Assembly (NCBI GenBank): GCA_964513285.1
Contig: CAZEML010000202.1
Span: 1-8,145 of the forward strand
Length of the DNA stretch: 8,145 bases
Direction of reading: 5' to 3'
From: UBA11606 sp964513285
GTDB lineage: Bacteria; Actinomycetota; Acidimicrobiia; Acidimicrobiales; Aldehydirespiratoraceae
The notes beneath the pieces are model-generated. The model ran no database searches. It worked only from the letters and a program-made list of their open reading frames with translations, and had not been told where the DNA came from. Shown piece after piece: positions 5,485 to 8,145 of the stretch (within the stretch, counting starts at the first letter, position 1; each line of letters starts with the position of its first letter). The translations under genes were made by a program, and so were the position numbers.

Positions 5485-6384
5485 TCAGCCCCGACCGAGA
5501 CCGGCGAGGACGGCCTTGGCCTCGATCTCGACCCAGTCGGGCTCGGGACCCATCGGCGGGCGGGTCGGCCCGCCGGGCAGACCGAGCAGCCGCAGCATCG
5601 CCTTGGTCGGGATCGGGTTCGGGGCGAGGTCGCCCGTCTCGAAGTCGTAGCTCGGCATCATCAGCCGGTTGAGCTCCATGGCGCGAGCGATGTCGCCGCT
5701 GAAGAACGCCTCCATCATCGCCTTGGTCTCGTTGCCGACCCAGTGGGTCGCGACGCCGATCGTGCCGACGGCCCCGACCGACAGCAGCGGCAGGGTCAGC
5801 GGGTCGTCGCCGCTGTAGATCTCGGTGTCGGGCGGGGCGAGCGACAGGAGCTTCGCGGTCTGGGCCGGGCTGCCGTTGGCGTCCTTCACCCCGATGATGT
5901 TGTCGACCGTCTGGAGGAGCTCGAGCATCGTCTCCATCTCGACCGGGCGGCCGGTACGGCCCTTGATGTCGTAGATCAGGACGGGCATGTCGGTGGCGGC
6001 AGCGCAGGCTCGGAAGTGATCGAGCAGGCCGGCCTGAGACGGCCGGTTGTAGTACGGCGAGACGTGGAGCAAGCCCACGGCGCCGACCTCGACCGAACGT
6101 TCGGCGTTGGACACCGCGATGCGCGTGTCGTTGCTGCCGGCGCCGGCGACGACCGGGACGTCGACGTTCTCGACCACGGCCTCGATCACGGCGATCTGTT
6201 CGTCCTGGGTGAGGGTCGGGGCCTCGCCGGTGGTGCCGTTGATGATGAGGCCGTCGTTGCCGCCCTCGGTGGTGAGATGCTTCGCCAGCTTCACCGCGCC
6301 GTCGAGGTCGAGAGATCCGTCGGCGTTGAACGGGGTGACCATGGCGGTCAGCACCTGTCCGAAGGTGGCAATGGCAGTCGTCAT
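5485..6384 (-). CDS. dapA: 4-hydroxy-tetrahydrodipicolinate synthase
   Basis: DapA condenses pyruvate with aspartate semialdehyde, the first committed step towards meso-diaminopimelate and lysine, in the cytoplasm. The 299-residue length is normal for this TIM-barrel lyase. Seen: NGTTGE (50-54) holding the active-site Thr pair, SPYYNRPSQ (109-117) with Y111, Tyr138 in IYDIKGRTG with Arg143, the Schiff-base Lys167 in GVKDANG, and YSGDD further on. All catalytic residues expected from the E. coli enzyme (Thr44/45, Tyr107, Tyr133, Arg138, Lys161) have a counterpart. In the loop after Tyr138 a Lys (141) replaces the Pro usual in actinobacterial copies. The start is ATG at 6384, because the family N-terminus (a short tail, then TAMVTPF) fits; the frame stays open far upstream but that part is antisense to the divergent gene. 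No strong Shine-Dalgarno is visible. It is the first gene of the minus-strand train. Confidence 0.96.
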   Translation of the reverse strand: MTTAIATFGQVLTAMVTPFNADGSLDLDGAVKLAKHLTTEGGNDGLIINGTTGEAPTLTQDEQIAVIEAVVENVDVPVVAGAGSNDTRIAVSNAERSVEVGAVGLLHVSPYYNRPSQAGLLDHFRACAAATDMPVLIYDIKGRTGRPVEMETMLELLQTVDNIIGVKDANGSPAQTAKLLSLAPPDTEIYSGDDPLTLPLLSVGAVGTIGVATHWVGNETKAMMEAFFSGDIARAMELNRLMMPSYDFETGDLAPNPIPTKAMLRLLGLPGGPTRPPMGPEPDWVEIEAKAVLAGLGRG

Positions 6385-6453
6385 GGCGTCAATGCTGCCA
6401 CGGGTCGAGCCGAGACCCGACCCAGTTCCGCGGATCGCTCGTACGATCGCTGC
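6385..6453. promoter_or_regulatory. Divergent promoter region between dapA and the plus-strand unknown gene
   Basis: This 69-base gap must serve both directions. On the plus strand TACGAT (6442-6447) fits a -10 element and stands six bases before the ATG, which would give a leaderless mRNA. The 8-bp palindrome TCGTACGA (6439-6446) puts a TACGAG-like -10 on the opposite strand, for dapA. The 7-mer GATCGCT occurs twice as a direct repeat (6433-6439 and 6445-6451), a 12-base periodicity that straddles the palindrome and resembles an operator. No convincing -35 was found for either direction. These are inferences from sequence shape only. Confidence 0.45.
6401..6419 (-). other. Possible stem-loop in the dapA leader
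   Basis: CGGGTC and GACCCG flank a 7-base loop, forming a 6-bp GC-rich stem whose base is 16 bases upstream of the dapA ATG. It could influence ribosome loading on dapA, or be an operator. It is too short to be a lysine riboswitch, and no riboswitch core was recognised. Confidence 0.3.
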
Positions 6454-7071
6454 ATGGTCGCTGCGGACGCCCTGTTTCGAGAAGGCCGTGAGGCGGTGAT
6501 CCGCGGGGCGAACACCGTGATCGACGGAGGCTCTGGGGCGGATCCGATCCCCCGGTATCGCCGTCGTCGGCTGCTGCGCCGCCGTCGTCCCGTCGAGGTC
6601 GATCTTCCCGAGACCAAGCTCGCCGCGATCCGTCGAGCGGCGGGATTCGTGGCGGCCAACGAGGTGTTGCTCGACGCCGCTGTCGCCAGCGACCCGGATC
6701 GGCTGGATCCTGCGGCCGAGGCGATCGAGGCCGAACTGGCCGACGTCGACGGGCCGACCGCACTCCAACGGTTCGAGCAGCACGCGGCTCGCGTGCTCGA
6801 TCGCTGCCTCGCCGACCCTGTGCTCGCGGTCGATCACGTGTACCCCGTCGCTCGAACCGCGGCCGACCTCCTGGCGTTCATGGCCGCGGAACTGCACCTC
6901 CAGGCGAGGATGCTCGACCCGACCTACGAGCCGTCCGACGCGCGAGCGCTCGCCCACGAACTCAACCAGGCCCTCCGCCCGGTCTTGGGCAGCGGGCTCG
7001 AGAACTGGTTGACCGAGCGCGTCACCCCGTGGCGGAACCTGGTGATCCGCCGAGGGCTCGCCTGGCCGTAG
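6454..7071 (+). CDS. Hypothetical protein with arginine-rich segment
   Basis: This 205-residue protein is not recognised. It has no signal peptide or membrane helix and appears almost entirely helical. Residues 34-45 contain nine arginines out of twelve (RYRRRRLLRRRR), a candidate nucleic-acid or acidic-lipid contact. They follow a Gly/Asp/Pro-containing turn (25-33). Helices rich in Ala, Leu and Glu/Asp follow at about 54-78, 86-97, 101-119, 123-154 and 162-177. The C-terminus (about 180-205) has three Trp. The codon pattern, with strong G/C third positions, and the natural protein composition mark this strand as coding rather than the long antisense frame. The ATG at 6454 is taken because a -10-like TACGAT ends six bases earlier; the frame remains open further upstream but there overlaps dapA antisense. 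It is divergent from dapA and converges on the dehydrogenase gene, so it is probably monocistronic. Confidence 0.75.
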   Translation: MVAADALFREGREAVIRGANTVIDGGSGADPIPRYRRRRLLRRRRPVEVDLPETKLAAIRRAAGFVAANEVLLDAAVASDPDRLDPAAEAIEAELADVDGPTALQRFEQHAARVLDRCLADPVLAVDHVYPVARTAADLLAFMAAELHLQARMLDPTYEPSDARALAHELNQALRPVLGSGLENWLTERVTPWRNLVIRRGLAWP

Positions 7072-7072
7072 C

Positions 7073-7106
7073 GCCCGAAGGGGCCGGGTCAGCCGCCCTG
7101 GTGGCT
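7073..7106. terminator. Weak hairpins at the convergent gene ends
   Basis: Between the two converging stop codons (17 bases apart) GCCC and GGGC can pair around a GAAG loop (7073-7084). Just beyond, AGCCGCC and GGTGGCT (7091-7106) form a second short stem inside the last codons of the dehydrogenase. Neither is followed by a T-run, so intrinsic termination is doubtful; a Rho-dependent or bidirectional end is equally possible. Confidence 0.25.
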
Positions 7107-8144
7107 GGCGAGCGAGCCGCCGTCGGCCGCCAGGCGCTCGAGCAGCGGTGACAACTCCCAGTGACGGCCACCGAGCCGCTCGCCGTAGTCCTTGATCTTG
7201 TCGACGATCTCGCCGAGCCCGACCGAGTCAGCCCAGTGCATCGGACCGCCCCGGTACATCGGCCAGCCGTAACCGTTGACCCACACGACGTCGACGTCGC
7301 TGCCGCGGATGGCGATGCCCTCCTCGAGGATCTTCGCGCCCTCGTTGATCATCGGATACAGCAGCCGTTCGAGGATCTCCTGATCGGTGACCTCCCGCTG
7401 CTCGTGACCTCGATCGATGGCGAACTGCCGGATCATCTCCTCGACCTCGGGGTCGGGCGTGGCGGCTCGGGTCTCAGGGTCGTACCGGTAGTAGCCCATG
7501 CCGTTCTTCTGGCCGCGACGACCCGACTCGCACATGATCTCGCGCACCGTTGAGGACGTGCTCTTCTCTTCCTTCCAGCCGATGTCGAGGCCGGCGAGGT
7601 CGCTCATCGAGAACGGCCCCATCGGGAACCCGAACTCGTACAGCACCGAGTCGATCTGGGCGGGCGTCGCGCCTTCCATCAGCATGCGGTCGGCTTCGGC
7701 GCCGCGCATGAAGAGCATGCGGTTGCCGACGAAGCCGTTGCAGACGCCGACCATCACACAGACCTTCCCGATCTGCTTGCCGATCGCCATCGCCGAGGCG
7801 ACGACGGTGTCCGAGGAGGCGTCGCCCCGCACGTTCTCGAGCAGCTTCATCACGTTGGCCGGCGAGAAGAAGTGCATGCCGATCACCGACTCGGGCCGGC
7901 TCGTGACCGATGCGATCTCGTTGACGTCGAGCGCCGAGGTGTTCGACGCCATGATCGCCCCCGGCTTACAGATCCGGTCGAGCTCCGTGAAGATCGACTT
8001 CTTGAGGTCCATGTCCTCGAACACGGCCTCGATGACGATGTAGCAGTCGGCGAAGTCGTTCATGTCCGTCGACCCGGTGATGAGCCCCATACGCTGCTCG
8101 ACGGCTTCGGCCGGGATCGACCCACGACTGGCCGAACGCTCGTA
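7089..8144 (-). CDS. 3-hydroxyacyl-CoA dehydrogenase, C-terminal 351 residues (probably of a bifunctional FadB/FadJ-type enzyme; N-terminus beyond window)
   Basis: The enzyme oxidises (S)-3-hydroxyacyl-CoA to 3-ketoacyl-CoA with NAD+ in fatty-acid beta-oxidation. Seen in the fragment: the later part of the NAD-binding domain with VIEAVFEDMDLKK, ASNTSAL and the catalytic-His motif GMHFFSPANVMKLLE. The helical C-terminal region follows, with NGFVGNRM, GPFSMSDLAGLD and, in a second repeat, PMINEGAKILEEGIA and GWPMYRGGPMHWAD. The doubled C-terminal domain and the GWPxYRGGP motif are typical of the multifunctional enzymes that also carry an N-terminal enoyl-CoA hydratase, but that half is outside the window, so bifunctionality is inferred. 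The frame is open to the window edge and conserved sequence runs upstream of ATG at 8090, so that Met is internal. The gene is not related to the dapA-ftsK train and ends 17 bases from the stop of the plus-strand unknown gene. Confidence 0.94.
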   Translation of the reverse strand, partial: YERSASRGSIPAEAVEQRMGLITGSTDMNDFADCYIVIEAVFEDMDLKKSIFTELDRICKPGAIMASNTSALDVNEIASVTSRPESVIGMHFFSPANVMKLLENVRGDASSDTVVASAMAIGKQIGKVCVMVGVCNGFVGNRMLFMRGAEADRMLMEGATPAQIDSVLYEFGFPMGPFSMSDLAGLDIGWKEEKSTSSTVREIMCESGRRGQKNGMGYYRYDPETRAATPDPEVEEMIRQFAIDRGHEQREVTDQEILERLLYPMINEGAKILEEGIAIRGSDVDVVWVNGYGWPMYRGGPMHWADSVGLGEIVDKIKDYGERLGGRHWELSPLLERLAADGGSLASHQGG

Positions 8145-8145
8145 G

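Noticed and set aside
6381..6401. Tiny upstream frame (GTG, six codons) whose stop overlaps the dapA start as ATGA
   Set aside because: It could be a coupled leader peptide, but it has no Shine-Dalgarno, no lysine or other attenuator-like codon run, and is short enough to be chance.
5743..6453. Long plus-strand open frame continuous with the unknown gene, which would make a 442-residue protein
   Set aside because: The first 237 codons are exactly antisense to dapA, whose catalytic motifs are intact. The product there is Gly/Asp/Val/Arg-rich with no domain character, which is typical of frames opposite GC-rich genes.
6385..6957. Upstream extension of the dapA frame to a 490-residue protein
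   Set aside because: The added part is antisense to the plus-strand gene and is rich in Arg, Gly and Val without structure. DapA proteins start close to the TAMVTPF segment, which fits ATG at 6384.

Overview
The window reads as a high-GC actinobacterial chromosome segment, most likely from the class Acidimicrobiia (Ilumatobacter-like). That placement rests on overall composition, the flavour of the proteins, and the gene order dapA-rnj-(...)-ftsK, which is a familiar actinobacterial neighbourhood; it is an inference, not a measured taxonomy. No rRNA, tRNA, CRISPR array, transposase or integrase was seen. No gene-free stretch reaches 300 bases; the longest gaps are about 70 to 90 bases.

Layout, in transcription order. 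On the minus strand, reading from about 6384 down to 1, there is one co-directional train: dapA (lysine and cell-wall precursor synthesis), rnj (RNase J, only 8 bases after dapA), four small membrane-anchored proteins that are paralogues of each other (3722 to 1633), and ftsK (DNA translocase, running off the left edge). The gaps are 8, 92, 54, 37, 52 and 59 bases, so one long operon or a few nested transcripts are both possible. On the plus strand, divergent from dapA, a single gene of unknown function (6454-7071) has an arginine-rich stretch and possibly a leaderless promoter. It converges on the 3' end of a minus-strand 3-hydroxyacyl-CoA dehydrogenase (fatty-acid beta-oxidation) that runs off the right edge.

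The standout is the array of four tandem paralogues between rnj and ftsK. Each has about 154-168 residues: two closely spaced N-terminal membrane helices followed by a beta-rich cytoplasmic domain with a C-terminal helix. All four share a signature ([IV]-[PA]-x-x-G, then [FL]-D-N, then L-[FY]-[VL]-x-P, then V-x-A ... P-K) although overall similarity is low. The fold resembles bacterial PH-like domains, but no function can be assigned. A perfect DnaA-box consensus sits between the last paralogue and ftsK, and several of the gaps in the array hold short palindromes.
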